In this document: positions 37,575 through 47,170 of the stretch, one piece after another
How the letters are laid out: each line of letters begins with the position of its first letter
How positions within the stretch are numbered: position 1 is the stretch's first letter
Origin: Acridotheres tristis
Lineage: Eukaryota > Chordata > Aves > Passeriformes > Sturnidae
DNA length: 64,000 nt
Assembly: GCA_037013685.1 (NCBI GenBank)
Contig: CM072889.1
Location: 15,013,976-15,077,975, forward strand
Reading direction: 5' to 3'
Made by a program: the position numbers and the translations under genes
Notes under the pieces: model-generated
The model's database searches: none
What the model was told of the DNA's origin: nothing
Seen by the model: the letters and a program-made list of their open reading frames with translations, nothing else

Positions 37575-38172
37575 GAGGCAACCACTGAGCTCCAAACTGG
37601 GAGAGAACTGAGGGTGGAAAAGCACCAAGATCCAAACTGGGGGAGAACTGAGGGTGGAAAAGCAAAGAGCTCCAAACTGAGGGTGGAAAAGCACTGAACT
37701 CCAAACTGGGGGAGAACTGAGGGTGGAAAAGCAAAGAGCTCCAAACTGAGGGTGGAAAAGCACTGAGCTTCAAACTGGGGGAGAAGTGAGGGTGGAAAAG
37801 CAAAGAGCTCCAAACTGGAGAACCGAGGGTGGAAAAGCAAAGAGCTCCAAACTGGGGGAGAACTGAGGGCAGACAAACACTATGATCTGAATTTGGGGAG
37901 AATAGAGAGCGGGCAGCCAACGAGCTCCAAACTGGGAGAAAACTGGAAGCAGACAAACTCGGAGCTCTCAATTAGGGGAAACGAAAGGTGGACAACCCCA
38001 ATTCCTGAATTCAGGGGGAACTGAGAATGGGCAACCACTGAGATACAAAAAGGGGGAAAATTAAATCCGGACAACCTCTGAGCTCTGAACTAGGGGTGAA
38101 CCAAAGGCAGAAACCGCTGAACTCCAAAAACTGGGAGCAGAAAACCACCAAGCTCTCAGTTTGGGAAAACCA
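37575..38172. repeat. Minisatellite with alternating 40-bp and 29-bp units
   Basis: The unit is TCCAAACTGGGGGAGAACTG followed by AGGGTGGAAAAGCAAAGAGC (40 bp). Starts at 37591, 37631, 37671, 37700, 37740, 37769, 37810 and 37845 give spacings of 40, 40, 29, 40, 29, 41 and 35. The 29-bp form is the same unit lacking 11 bp (GGGGGAGAACT). Copies decay rightwards to about 38172. It is purine-rich on the plus strand, hence pyrimidine-rich in EFNB1 RNA. Long minus-strand frames here are by-products. Confidence 0.95.
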
Positions 38173-39129
38173 AGGAACCCCTCAAGCTCTTTCCGGACAC
38201 CCCACCAGGGAGGGACATCTCCAATGCCACCATTCCAGGGCTCAGTGGGAAGTCCTGGAGTGTCACCCCTGTGCCAGCCGACGGCCACGGCCTCCTCCCA
38301 ACTTCCCAGTCCGCAGCAGCTTAAGGAAAAGCCAGGATAAGGAAGGGAAGAGGGGTGACACGGCATCCTCCACCACCAAGCTGGAGCCGCCTCCACCTCC
38401 AGCTGCCTTTTCCCAAATAAAAACTCTATTTTCTGGAACCAATTTGCCTGCCAAGCTCACGAATCCAGCAGGGCAATTCCCGAGGGGAAAAGGCTCTTTC
38501 TGTTCCCAGCCAAGTGACAAAACTCCCAAAGAAATGAAAGGAAAAGCACATCGAGGAGAACGAAGCCACGGAGCCGCCGTCCCAGCACTTCCAGAGCTGG
38601 GGACACGCAAAGTGTGCCTGCAAAGTTCCTTTTTCCCCACCAAGAAACCAAGGAAATAAACATTTGGTTGGAATACTTGTCCACGCAGGAAGGTTGTCCA
38701 AATTGTTTCAGTTCTTTCCAACCCTCAAAAAACTCTTTGGATTATTTTTGGGTTATTTTTTGCCTTGAGAAGTGTGGTGGGCGAAAAAGAAAGAAGGCTA
38801 AAAGCAGGAATTTTTTTGAAAGGAGAAAGGAGTAAGATAAATAAACATTCCACGATCTACAAGATAAAGCTGAGCAAGGGCCACCGACCCATCCTGACCA
38901 CCAGCCCCGGTGTAGGGGCGACCAAACACCCCCCATTCCTGCTCCTCCTGGCCCTTCATACTGTTCCTGCACAGCAGCCGCGTCCACATCCACAGATTTA
39001 TATAAAAAAATATATAAATTTATAGGATTTAGGTGTCTGTACAGGCGGAGCAGCCCCACTGCCCGCTTTGTTCGGACCCAGCCCGAAGTGGGGGCGGAAC
39101 GAATCCCCTCGCCTTCCTCCGCGGCTGAT

Positions 39130-39390
39130 TTCGGATGAGAAGACCCAGAAAAAAAAATAGTAATTTAAAAAAAAAAAAAAAAGTAATAAATCCAAACGCT
39201 GGAGGAAAGCGGCGATCCGGGGAAAAAAAAAAAAAAAAGGTGTGAAAAATGAAAAAAAATAAAAAAATCAAGAAACAAAACGTGGTTTTCAAAAATAAAA
39301 ACGGATTTCAAGAGAGGAAAAGCTGCGAGAAGTAAAAGCATTGTTAAAAACAGGGGGAAAAAAGGAAAGGAGGATTTTTTTTTTTTTTTG
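39130..39390. repeat. A-rich low-complexity zone beside the EFNB1 promoter
   Basis: Runs of 8 to 17 A (for example 39166-39182 and 39222-39238), mixed with GAAAA and AATAAA, are followed by a T17 tract at 39376-39392. It lies just inside intron 1, at the edge of the CpG island. Confidence 0.9.
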
Positions 39391-39596
39391 GTACGAAAAG
39401 CAGCGCGGCGCCGCGGGTCCGTCCTCAGCCGGGGGTCGCTCCGTCCGCCGCCCGCAGCCTCCAGGAGCGATTTTACCTTAAAAACCTCGCTGTTTCCGCA
39501 AAATTCGCATTTAGAACAAGGTTTCGGTGCCTTTTTCCCCGCGGGGGGTGCGAGGCGCGTCCCTCCCGACCCTCCCCCTTCTCTCGCCGCACGTAC

Positions 39597-39712
39597 TTGG
39601 GGTTCGCGGAGCTCCACGACACCGGCTCCAGGCTCTTGGCGAGCGGCGCGGCGAGGCGGCACAGGGCCAGCAGGACACCCAGCAGCCACCGCCCGCCGCG
39701 GGGCCGCGCCAT
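39597..39712 (-). CDS. EFNB1: EFNB1 (ephrin-B1) coding exon 1: signal peptide and mature N-terminus
   Basis: Ephrin-B1 is a single-pass membrane ligand for Eph receptors, used in contact-dependent bidirectional signalling (cell sorting, axon guidance, craniofacial and skeletal patterning). On the minus strand the ATG at 39712-39710 has a good Kozak context (A at -3, G at +4). It opens a 38-codon exon starting MARPRGGRW, followed by a leucine/alanine-rich hydrophobic core ending near PLA (about residue 25), a typical signal peptide. The mature start [13 protein letters not shown] (residues 26-38) matches the ephrin-B1 N-terminus known from other vertebrates. The exon ends after two bases of a Lys codon at a GTACGT splice donor (39596-39591). 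The third base is supplied by exon 2 at 10858-11135. Frame continues past the donor only as non-ephrin sequence, which confirms the boundary. The transcription start and the 5' UTR are not determined. Confidence 0.96.
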
Positions 39713-39892
39713 CGTCCCTCGGCGGCGGGACGGGCCGGGCGTCAGGCGCCCATCACGCTCCGCCGCCGCCTCCTCCCGCTCCGCTCCCTACCCGCCGCCT
39801 CCGCCCGCCCCGCACCGACTGAGGCGCCGCCCGCCGCGGCAGCCGCTCTACCCCTCCGCGCAGGCAGCGGCACGGACAGCCCGGACGGGCGG

Positions 39893-39897
39893 CCAAT
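39893..39897 (+). promoter_or_regulatory. CCAAT box (NF-Y type) in the EFNB1 promoter
   Basis: The sequence GCGGCCAATGGC spans the consensus NF-Y core, with a GC box directly adjacent on its left. NF-Y sites work in either orientation and commonly sit 60-100 bp upstream of the start in CpG-island promoters. The position fits an EFNB1 start roughly 80-110 bp further left. Confidence 0.5.
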
Positions 39898-40176
39898 GGC
39901 TGAAGGGAGCGGGGGGGGCCTTGCGGAAGGGCACGCCCATTGTGGGTTCTTAAGGGGAGCGCGGAGGATTTTTGCTTTTTTTTATGCCCCCCCCGGTTGC
40001 TGGCCGTTGCTACCGGGTTACCGGGGGGAGGGTAAAGAGGCGACAGCGTTGGGGACGAGCTGGCAAAGCGCCGGTATGGCCGCCCCACCGGCTTGTCCCC
40101 ATCCCCGTGGAGCCCGTCACCCCCCCTCGCTGCGCGCCGCGCTTGGCCTCGCCCTCCGGTTCAGCCGCGATCCTAC

Positions 40177-40193
40177 AGCGCCCCCCAGCGGAC
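40177..40193 (-). promoter_or_regulatory. CTCF-like motif at the upstream edge of the CpG island
   Basis: On the minus strand this reads TCCGCTGGGGGGCGCTG, close to the CTCF core (CC-R-C-N-A/G-GGGGGCGCT). It lies about 465 bp upstream of the EFNB1 ATG, at the boundary between the CpG island and the T-rich block. The call is by eye only, with no matrix score. Confidence 0.4.
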
Positions 40194-40289
40194 GGCGCCG
40201 GCTACGCCCGAAGAAACGGCGGGGCCGGAACGGAACCGAAATATTCCAAAAAATCCCTGAACTGGGAGGGGTTTCAAGGGGTTTGACCG

Positions 40290-41400
40290 GTTTGGGATTT
40301 TTTTTTTTCCAGCGGATTAGAGGGTATTTACATTTTTAATTTAAAAAAACAAATATTAATTAAGATTTTCTGGGTTTTTTTTCATTTTTAGAGGGTTTTT
40401 CAAAGGTTTTATTCATTTTTTTCCGATTTTTAATAAAGATTTTCCACTTCTTTTGACGTTTTAGAGCGCCTCTTAAAGATTTTTAAATATTTTTACATTT
40501 TTCGAAGGTTTTTTAAAAGATCTTTCAATATTTTTCGGTTTTTTTCCGAGGGTTTTTAAAAAGTATTTTACATTTTTGGGAATTTTTGGGGTTTTTTTTT
40601 TTCAAGTTTTAAACTTTTTTCAGTTTTTTAAAAGATTTTTCAATTCTTTTTACTTTTTTGAGGGTTTTTAACGCAACCTCTGATTTTTTTTTAACTTTGT
40701 TTAAAGATTTCTTTGAACCTTCTGGACTTTTTAAAGTGTTTTTAAAATATTCGCCTTTTACCAATTTTTTTAAAGATTTGGGGTTTTTTAACTTTTTTAC
40801 AGGATTTTAAATTTTTTCCCAGATTTTCAATTTTTTAAACTCTTTTTAAATTTTCCCCTTTTTATGTATTTTTTCAGTTTTCTGATTATTTTCTTTTTAG
40901 TATTTTGGAGGGTTTTGCCATTTTTTATTTTCTTTTTAATTTTTTGAAGTTTTTTTTATTTTTCGAGGTTTTTACATTTTGAAAACCTCTTGAATCTTCT
41001 TGATTTTTTTAAGTTTTGAAGGTTTGGGATGGTTTTTAGGGTTGCTTTTTGTTGTATTTTTTTTTATATATTTTAAATTTTTTTCCAAGGTTTCTTAATT
41101 TTTAAGTCTTCTGAACTTGATTTTTTTAACTTTTAATTTTTTTTTAATCTCCAGAATTGTTTGGAGCTTTTCTTTCTTAATTATTTGTTTTAACTTTTTA
41201 AAAATTTATTTTATTTTTGTGGGGTTTTGAGGTTCTTTTAAAATTTTGATTAAGGTGGGTTTTTTATTTCTGTGGCAATTTTTTTGATGTGTTCTGGACT
41301 TTTTGGAGTTTTTGTAATTTTTAAATGTTTTTTTTAGTTTGGCCATTGGGAGGGAGGAGCCAAAATCCAGAATTAATTTTCTTCCTACTAAGAAAATCTT
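40290..41400. repeat. T-rich low-complexity block upstream of EFNB1 (1.1 kb)
   Basis: The plus strand is dominated by runs of 4-10 T separated by short GGG, GATT, AAAG or CAA interruptions. A degenerate TTTTAAAGATTTTTCAA-like theme recurs. It starts abruptly at the edge of the CpG island. No open frame or promoter is visible. Confidence 0.9.
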
Positions 41401-41404
41401 TGGG

Positions 41405-41830
41405 GTCACTTCACTTTCTGTTACAACAACAATAATAAATCCCTTTGGAGTTGGTTTGATTTCTATTAATAAAATAAAAACAAAATAAAATAAAACCCCC
41501 TCCCGAGTCTGTTCATTTTTTATTAAGGAAATTTAAAAAAACCCCTCAAGTCAGTTCCTTTCTGTTACAAAAATAAACCAACAAATTTTGGCGTCGCTTT
41601 CATTTGTGTTGAGAAAATTGAAAAACAAACCCAAAAAGTCACTTTGGAGTGTAAAAATAAACCATAACCCCCCAAGTCCCTTCGGTTTTTATTAAAATAA
41701 TTCAAATTAAAACTCAAAAATTAAAAAAAAAAATGGTGGAGTCAGTTCCGTTTCTATTGAGAAAGTTATAAAAAAAATTTACAATCAGGATCAAATTGAC
41801 TCCATATTAATAAAATTTATTTAAAATTCA
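41405..41830. repeat. Tandem array, unit about 38-65 bp (GTCAGTTCCTTTCTGTTA...AAAATAAA)
   Basis: A marker of the form GTCACTTCACTTTCTGTTA recurs at 41405, 41450, 41507, 41550, 41593, 41638, 41676 and 41741, with a probable ninth near 41790. Each copy is followed by an A-rich tail (AAAATAAAATAAA type). Typical spacing is 43-45 bp, with outliers of 38, 57 and 65 bp. Confidence 0.75.
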
Positions 41831-42035
41831 AGGTTTTCGATGTGATTTTTGGGGGTGGCACGTGGGGTGTGGGGGCTCCCTGGGCACAGGGGGCAGCGGG
41901 ATTTGGGTTCTTCGGAGCCATCCCGATCCAAAGGAGAGGGAAATACCTGAGCAAGGAGGAGAAAAAAAAATCCCAAAATGTGATTTTTTTTTAAATATAT
42001 TTGAGTGCCTGGCTGTGTGAGAGGGGCCTTGGATC

Positions 42036-43190
42036 CCTGCCCTCTCCTTGCCCATTCCCTGCCCCTTCCTGGGTGTCCCTGCCCATTCCCTGCCCTCTCC
42101 TTGCCCATTCCCTGCCCATTCCTGGGTGTCCCTGCCCCTTCCTGGGTGTCCCTGCCCATTCCCTGCCCTCTCCTTGCCCATTCCCTGCCCATTCCTGGGT
42201 GTCTCTGTCCATTCCCTGCCCTCTTCCTAACTGCTCCCTGCTCATTCCTTGCCATTCCTTCTTTCCCCGCCCATTCCCTGCCCTCTCCTTGCCCATTCCC
42301 TGCCTGTTTCTGGCTCTTTCTGCCCACTCCCGGCCCATTCCTGCCCATTCCTGCCTTTTCCCTGCCCTCTCCCTACCCACTCCCTGCCCCTTCCTGGGTA
42401 TCTCTGCCCTTCCCTGCCCTCTCCCTGCCCATTCCTAGGTCTTCCTGCCCATTCCCTGCCTGTGTCTGCTCATTCCCTGCCCATTCCCTGCCTGTTCCTG
42501 GGTCTCCCCACCCATTCCCAACCCTCTCCCTAACTGCTCCCTTCCCATTCTTGGCTTTCCTTGCCCGTTCCTGCCTTTTCCTGCCCACTCCTTGCCACTC
42601 CTTCTTTCCCTGCCCATTCCTGCCTTTTCCTGCCCACTCCCTGCACTGTCCATTCCTTGCCCTCTCCCTGCCCCTCCCTGGATCTTCATTCATGGGTATC
42701 CTTGCCCATTCCCTGCCTGTTCTTTCTCTCCCTGCCCATTCCCTGCCCTCTCTCTAACTGCTCCCAGCCCGTTCCTGCTATTCCTGCCCATTTCTTGCCC
42801 ATTTCATGCTCATTCCCTGCCCATTCCTTGCCATTCCTTCTTTCCCTGCCCATTCCTGGCCTTTCCTGCCTTTTCCCTACCCATTCCCTATCCCCTCCCT
42901 GTCCCTTCTTGGGTCTTCCTTCCCATTCCCTGCCCATTCCTGAGTATCTCTGCCCATTCCCTGCCTGTTCCCTGCCCATTCCCTGCCTGTTCCTGGCTCT
43001 CCCTTCCTATTCCTTTCCCATTCCTTCTTTCCCTGCCCATTCCTGGGTCTCCCAGCCTATTCCCTGCCCTCTCCCTACCCACTCCCTGCCCCTTTCCTGG
43101 GTATCCCTGCCCATTCCCTGCCCGTTCCTATTATCTCTGCCCATTCGCTGCCCATCCCCTGCCCGTTCCCGCTCTCCTGCCCCTCCATCC
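42036..43190. repeat. Pyrimidine-rich minisatellite, about 1.15 kb, CCTGCCCATTCC type
   Basis: Many imperfect copies of CCCTGCCCATTCC, CCCTGCCCTCTCCTTG and CCTGGGTGTCCCTGCC form higher-order groups. The block 42060-42115 is repeated almost exactly at 42136-42190. The plus strand is almost pure C/T with G only in fixed positions. Open frames of up to 299 codons across it come from the repeat and are not genes. Confidence 0.95.
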
Positions 43191-43211
43191 CTGCCGATGT
43201 CATCAGGTCCT

Positions 43212-43225
43212 GTTGCCATGGCGAT
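43212..43225 (+). promoter_or_regulatory. RFX-like X-box about 3.5 kb upstream of the EFNB1 ATG
   Basis: GTTGCCATGGCGAT matches the RFX palindrome GTTGCCATGGCAAC at 12 of 14 positions. It sits directly at the end of the pyrimidine minisatellite, in non-repetitive sequence. Confidence 0.4.
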
Positions 43226-43229
43226 GCCG

Positions 43230-46200
43230 CTCTCCCTGCACAGGCTCGGGTGGGGATTCGGAGCCCGGGAATCCTTTGGAAAGGGGGAGGCTGATGTCCC
43301 TACATCCCCCTGTGCCCCACCCCGGCCAGGACGGCACGGGATCCCTTCAGGATCACTTTGGGAACACTTTGGGATCAGACCCTGTGGCCTCTCCCCAGTG
43401 GGGACCAGTTTGGTGCCGTGGGGGATGTGGATCCCTGGGATGGGGGGAATGAGCAGGTGAGGCAGGCACAGGTGAGGCAGGCACGAGCTTCCAAAGGTCA
43501 CCACTTTATGGAGAGTTCCTCGGCACAGCCACACCTGGCACACCGGGAAAAACCCGGATTGTGGCCTCTGCCCACTTTGGAATGTGTCAGCGACACCAAA
43601 CCAAACACTTGTACAGTGGGAGAGGCCCCGTGGGACGGGGACAGGTCTCATCCAGGGCAGTGGGACACCTTGGAGTCTGCACTCCTTGGAGAGGTGGGAG
43701 TCAGCCTGGGAGAACGGGAAATCTCCTTCCCAACCCTCCTGGTGATGTCCCTCAGCAGGAAACACCTGCTCAGGGAAACAGAGCTCCTGATTTTCCCACC
43801 CAGCCATGGGAAGGAATCAATGGTGGCCAACCAGGGCGATTCCTTGGATGTTTCGGGGGGGAAAAAAAATCCTGTAAATTAAATGGGAAATGGTTCCCTG
43901 CCTCAGGTGCACTGGTGACACCAGGATCTGGGCTGGGCTCCAGGTGGGAGAAGGAAGGGATCCATATCCTGGGGGGTGAGCCAGGGGGCTCTGAGCAGCT
44001 CTAGGGGACAACAAACCCCATCCATGCCCAAAATCCCAGGCATGGTGGTGATCCTTGTGTTTCCATAAGGAGTTACTGGGATTTTCATCTCCCTTCCCTT
44101 TTCCTGCCCTGCCCTGGCATTCCTGGGGCTGGCATGGACATTCCCATGTGGATGTCACGAGTTTTGGGGGGTCTCAGCTCCCACACAGCTCCATCCTGGG
44201 GTGCTGCTCCAGGCTCCCATTCCATGAGGGATCCAAGAGCCACTCGCAGACGTTGTGCTCCCCAGAGTCCTCACCTGCAAATGGTGAGGAACAAGAAAGG
44301 GCATTGTTGAATTCCCAAATTCTTCACTTTTTTTGAGCTCAGGAGCTTCCTCATGCCCTTTCCATGCCCCCTTCCCACACATCCCACTGTGCCCTTCCCA
44401 CCCCATGTGGATTCTGGACTCTTGGCTTCCCTTTCCTCCCTCTTCACCTCCCTTGAAACCTCATTAAAACAATATTTTTGGGGATGATCCGATCCCCAAA
44501 AATGGGATTTTGTCCCACCTGCTCCATTCTCAAAACACTGGACTGGTGATACTCGGCATCATTCCCAAAATTCCCGGCTCTCCCACCTCCCTCCCTGCTG
44601 GCAGAGTCTCTCCGAGCCCAATCAGTCCCTCATCAAGTGATGAGCTGCAGCCCAATGTATTCCACAGCCACTTCACATTTAAATTACCTGAGAAATCTCC
44701 GAGAAAAAAAAAAAAAAAAAAAAGGAATAAAACAGAGAAAAAAAATTTTAAAAAAAAAAAGAAAAGAAAAGAAAAGGAAAAAGTCGGCTGAACACCAGGA
44801 AAAAGTGCTTAGTGCAGAAATCCGGGGGATGGTTCCCCCAGGAAAGCGCTGGAGTTATTTAAAACTCACCTAAATAAAATATCGGTGGGGAATAAACTCC
44901 TCTCATCCCACAGGCACCGTGGGACCAGGGAGATATTCCCCCTAAGTGTTTTCTAGGATGAAACGGATGAGATCCCACCGGGCTGGCACGTGTATCCCCA
45001 ACACCCTGGCAGAGGCACAGCCCTTCTCCCTGGAAAGTGCTTTTCCAAGGAGCCCTGCACAGATGGGACCAAAATTCGTGATTAACCCACATTTCTGTTA
45101 AAAAATAAAAATAAAATTAAAATAATTTTAAAAAAACAACATGGATATTTTTTTTAAGGCTATGGAAGGCACGTAGGCATCCAAAGAGCCTCGTACCCAT
45201 GGAATTGCAGCCAGCCAGGCAGGATAGGTGCCAGGGAAGCAGAGAAATCAGAGCATCAAAACCAGCAATGAAGGTGATGTCAAGGATTCGCCTTTTCCGT
45301 GATTTATCCCATCATTCCCGAGCTCAGGCTCCGGGAATCTTGCACCTTCTGCAGATGTGCTGCCTGATTAAAATGATGCAACATTTTTTGCTGGCTGTGT
45401 CATAGGATTTCGCTTTTAAAAAAAGCCCCATTTTCCACCTGGAAATCCGGGCGCTTCCCACCTACCCCAAGGGGAGAGGGAAAGGGGGAGCTGGGAGTGT
45501 TTAATCCATTGGGAAAGGATAGAGCAGGGAAATGCAGCAGCACGAGGCCATGGGGCTCCAGAGGAACATTTTATGGGGCTGAGAAGTCGCTGCATAATAG
45601 GCTGGGGAAGGAAGTATTAAAATCTTTAACCGGTTTTCAGAGCCGCGATAATTAAGGTGTTGCAAGCTACAATTGCCTGGAAAAAAAAAAATCCAAAGGC
45701 GAGGAATAAGATTTTTATCGCTTGCAGAAGTGGCCACTCATGGATTTGGGCTTTAAAAAAAAATTTTAAAAAATAATAAAACCCTGCAAGAAAGGGAAAA
45801 ATTCAAAGGTGGCTGAAAAGGGGTTGGTCTGGAGATGGAAACTGGGAACTGGGGCAGTCAGGGAAGCATTGTCTGGAGTCCAGCACTTTAATCCGGAGCT
45901 TTAATGGAACTGGAGTAGAGGTTTAATCCTAAATATCCTCACTGGAGCAGCTCCCTTTCCTACGGACCTCTGGGAAGGGAGGAATTTTGGCTTCGATGAA
46001 TGAGGCCACAGAAATGGGTGAGAGAGGCTGAATTCCCTCCTGGCTCAGACAGGACACATCATTCCCCATCTCCAGCAAATCCATGACTTTGGCTGTGCCC
46101 TGGGAAAGAGCAGAGTGGGGCTGAGGGCTGACAAAGGGAAAGGGAACACAAAAACTACAAGAAAAATCCCTGGCAGGCATCTGGTGCCACCCTAAACATG

Positions 46201-46440
46201 GAAATAGGGCAACAGAGGGGTCCTGAGCATCCAGATATTCCCAGAAAACCAAGCAATGCATCCTAAAAACCCCACCAGAGGCCAATCACCTCACTCCTGC
46301 AAGAACAAAGGTGAGACCTGCTGGTGAGCTGCCTTTAAATCTTTCACCATTATTGTTGAAAATATCAGGAAAATGCCTCAAATTGGCTGGAGAAGGAGCA
46401 GCCCTGAATGGCACAACGGGAGATGAAACGAGGAATATGG
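43230..46440. other. Upstream intergenic DNA, no gene recognised
   Basis: Mostly unique-looking GC-moderate sequence. It contains an A-rich tract (44699-44783) and short A/T runs near 45100 and 45750. I see no exon with plausible splice sites and no recognisable protein. Confidence 0.6.
44699..44783. repeat. A-rich simple repeat
   Basis: A run of about 18-20 A is followed by GGAATAAAACAG, further A runs and (AAAAG)n. It looks like a simple-repeat expansion, and no retroposed gene copy is recognisable upstream. Confidence 0.9.
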
Positions 46441-46449
46441 TGGGAAAAG

Positions 46450-46756
46450 AAACACCTATAGATACATATTAATGTGTATACATATATATATATTCGTATG
46501 TAATTTTGTAGAGAGATATGAGGGTATATATGTATTAGTATATATTTACATGTGGGTGTATGTGGATTTTATATATGTATATGTGATATAGGAATTTTTT
46601 CACTTTAATATATTATATATTTATATTTTATATATATTTATATTTAACATACATATTATATATATAACATATTATATATGTATGTATACATACATAAATA
46701 TTTTATATAAATATATATTATAGATATAAATATATATATTTATATATATATATGAG
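46450..46756. repeat. AT-rich (TA)n-type microsatellite region
   Basis: About 300 bp of interrupted TATATA, ATACATA and TTTATAT units, e.g. an uninterrupted TA stretch near 46740-46754. It is partly self-complementary and prone to cruciform or slippage. No coding content. Confidence 0.95.
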
Positions 46757-46799
46757 GTAACAATGTATCCATTGGGGCAGAGCTTGCTGGAGGAGGCGG

Positions 46800-47170
46800 G
46801 AATATCCAAGGGGACACTGCCGAGGTCATTCCTTAACATCTCTCTTAATGACCTGCAAAAGGCACCACCAGCTCGTTAATGACCTGGCGGGGAAGATAAG
46901 CAGCTTGTCGCTGGAATTCCCGCTGAATCCCCGCCGCTATCCCGGTGTGCGGGGCCGGCCGTCCTTCCACAGGCAGGGAGACATGAAAGGAGCCTAAATA
47001 GCCAGAAAGGAGCACAGGAAACGCCGTGATTTTGTTAGTGGGGGAAAAAAAAATAAATCTAATCGGGTCTATCTGGGGCGAGTGATTAAAAAGTTGTTGG
47101 AGCGGGAGAGCGGCAGCGGCACCTCGGGAAAATCCGTGGGGTTTAATATGCAGCTATGCCGGAGCTCTCC
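46800..47170. promoter_or_regulatory. Candidate distal regulatory island with nuclear-receptor half-sites
   Basis: GAGGTCATTCC (near 46822) is followed by two copies of TTAATGACCTG (46845-46855 and 46876-46886), giving three RGGTCA-type half-sites in 65 bp. The sequence continues non-repetitively with TAATCGGGTC-type motifs. Enhancer function is inferred only. Confidence 0.3.

Larger units (their letters stand above)
11136..39596 (-). other. EFNB1: EFNB1 intron 1 (about 28.5 kb)
   Basis: This is the span between the GTACGT donor of exon 1 and the CAG acceptor of exon 2. It contains CR1 LINE pieces (14338-14463, 21008-21345, 35310-35575), minisatellites (22781-23035, 28455-28552, 30525-30590, 37575-38172), AT-rich islands that may be regulatory (16690-17145, 23160-23640, 24540-24860, 27380-27640, 35955-36200), and an A-rich zone next to the promoter (39130-39390). 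In the remaining stretches, for example 11140-14330, 17150-21000, 25300-27350 and 28560-33150, I see only GC-rich unique-looking DNA with short simple repeats and chance open frames. I found no additional exon, although an unannotated alternative or antisense exon cannot be excluded by eye. Confidence 0.9.
39390..40240 (-). promoter_or_regulatory. EFNB1: CpG-island promoter of EFNB1
   Basis: This is an approximately 850-bp block of very high G+C with dense CpG, in sharp contrast to the A/T-rich DNA on both sides. It contains coding exon 1, the presumed 5' UTR and the upstream region. Many GC boxes (CCGCCC or GGGCGG types) are visible around 39760-39900. No TATA box is obvious near the expected start, as is usual for a CpG-island promoter. 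The CCAAT box at 39893 lies 181 bp upstream of the ATG, so transcription probably starts around 39780-39840. That start is inferred, not seen. Such islands often also fire an antisense transcript, here rightward. Confidence 0.85.

Noticed and set aside
37284..37971. Minus-strand frames with repeated FHPQFGALCFSTL peptides
   Set aside because: They are translations of the 40/29-bp minisatellite within EFNB1 intron 1.
39527..40339. 270-codon plus-strand frame across the CpG island
   Set aside because: It is antisense to EFNB1 exon 1 and consists of Arg/Pro/Ala-rich translation of CpG-dense DNA, typical of islands and not of a gene.
42005..43460. Long plus-strand frames of 174 to 299 codons rich in Pro, Cys, Phe and Ser
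   Set aside because: They lie on the CCTGCCCATTCC minisatellite and are open in several frames on both strands, as expected for a repeat poor in stop codons.
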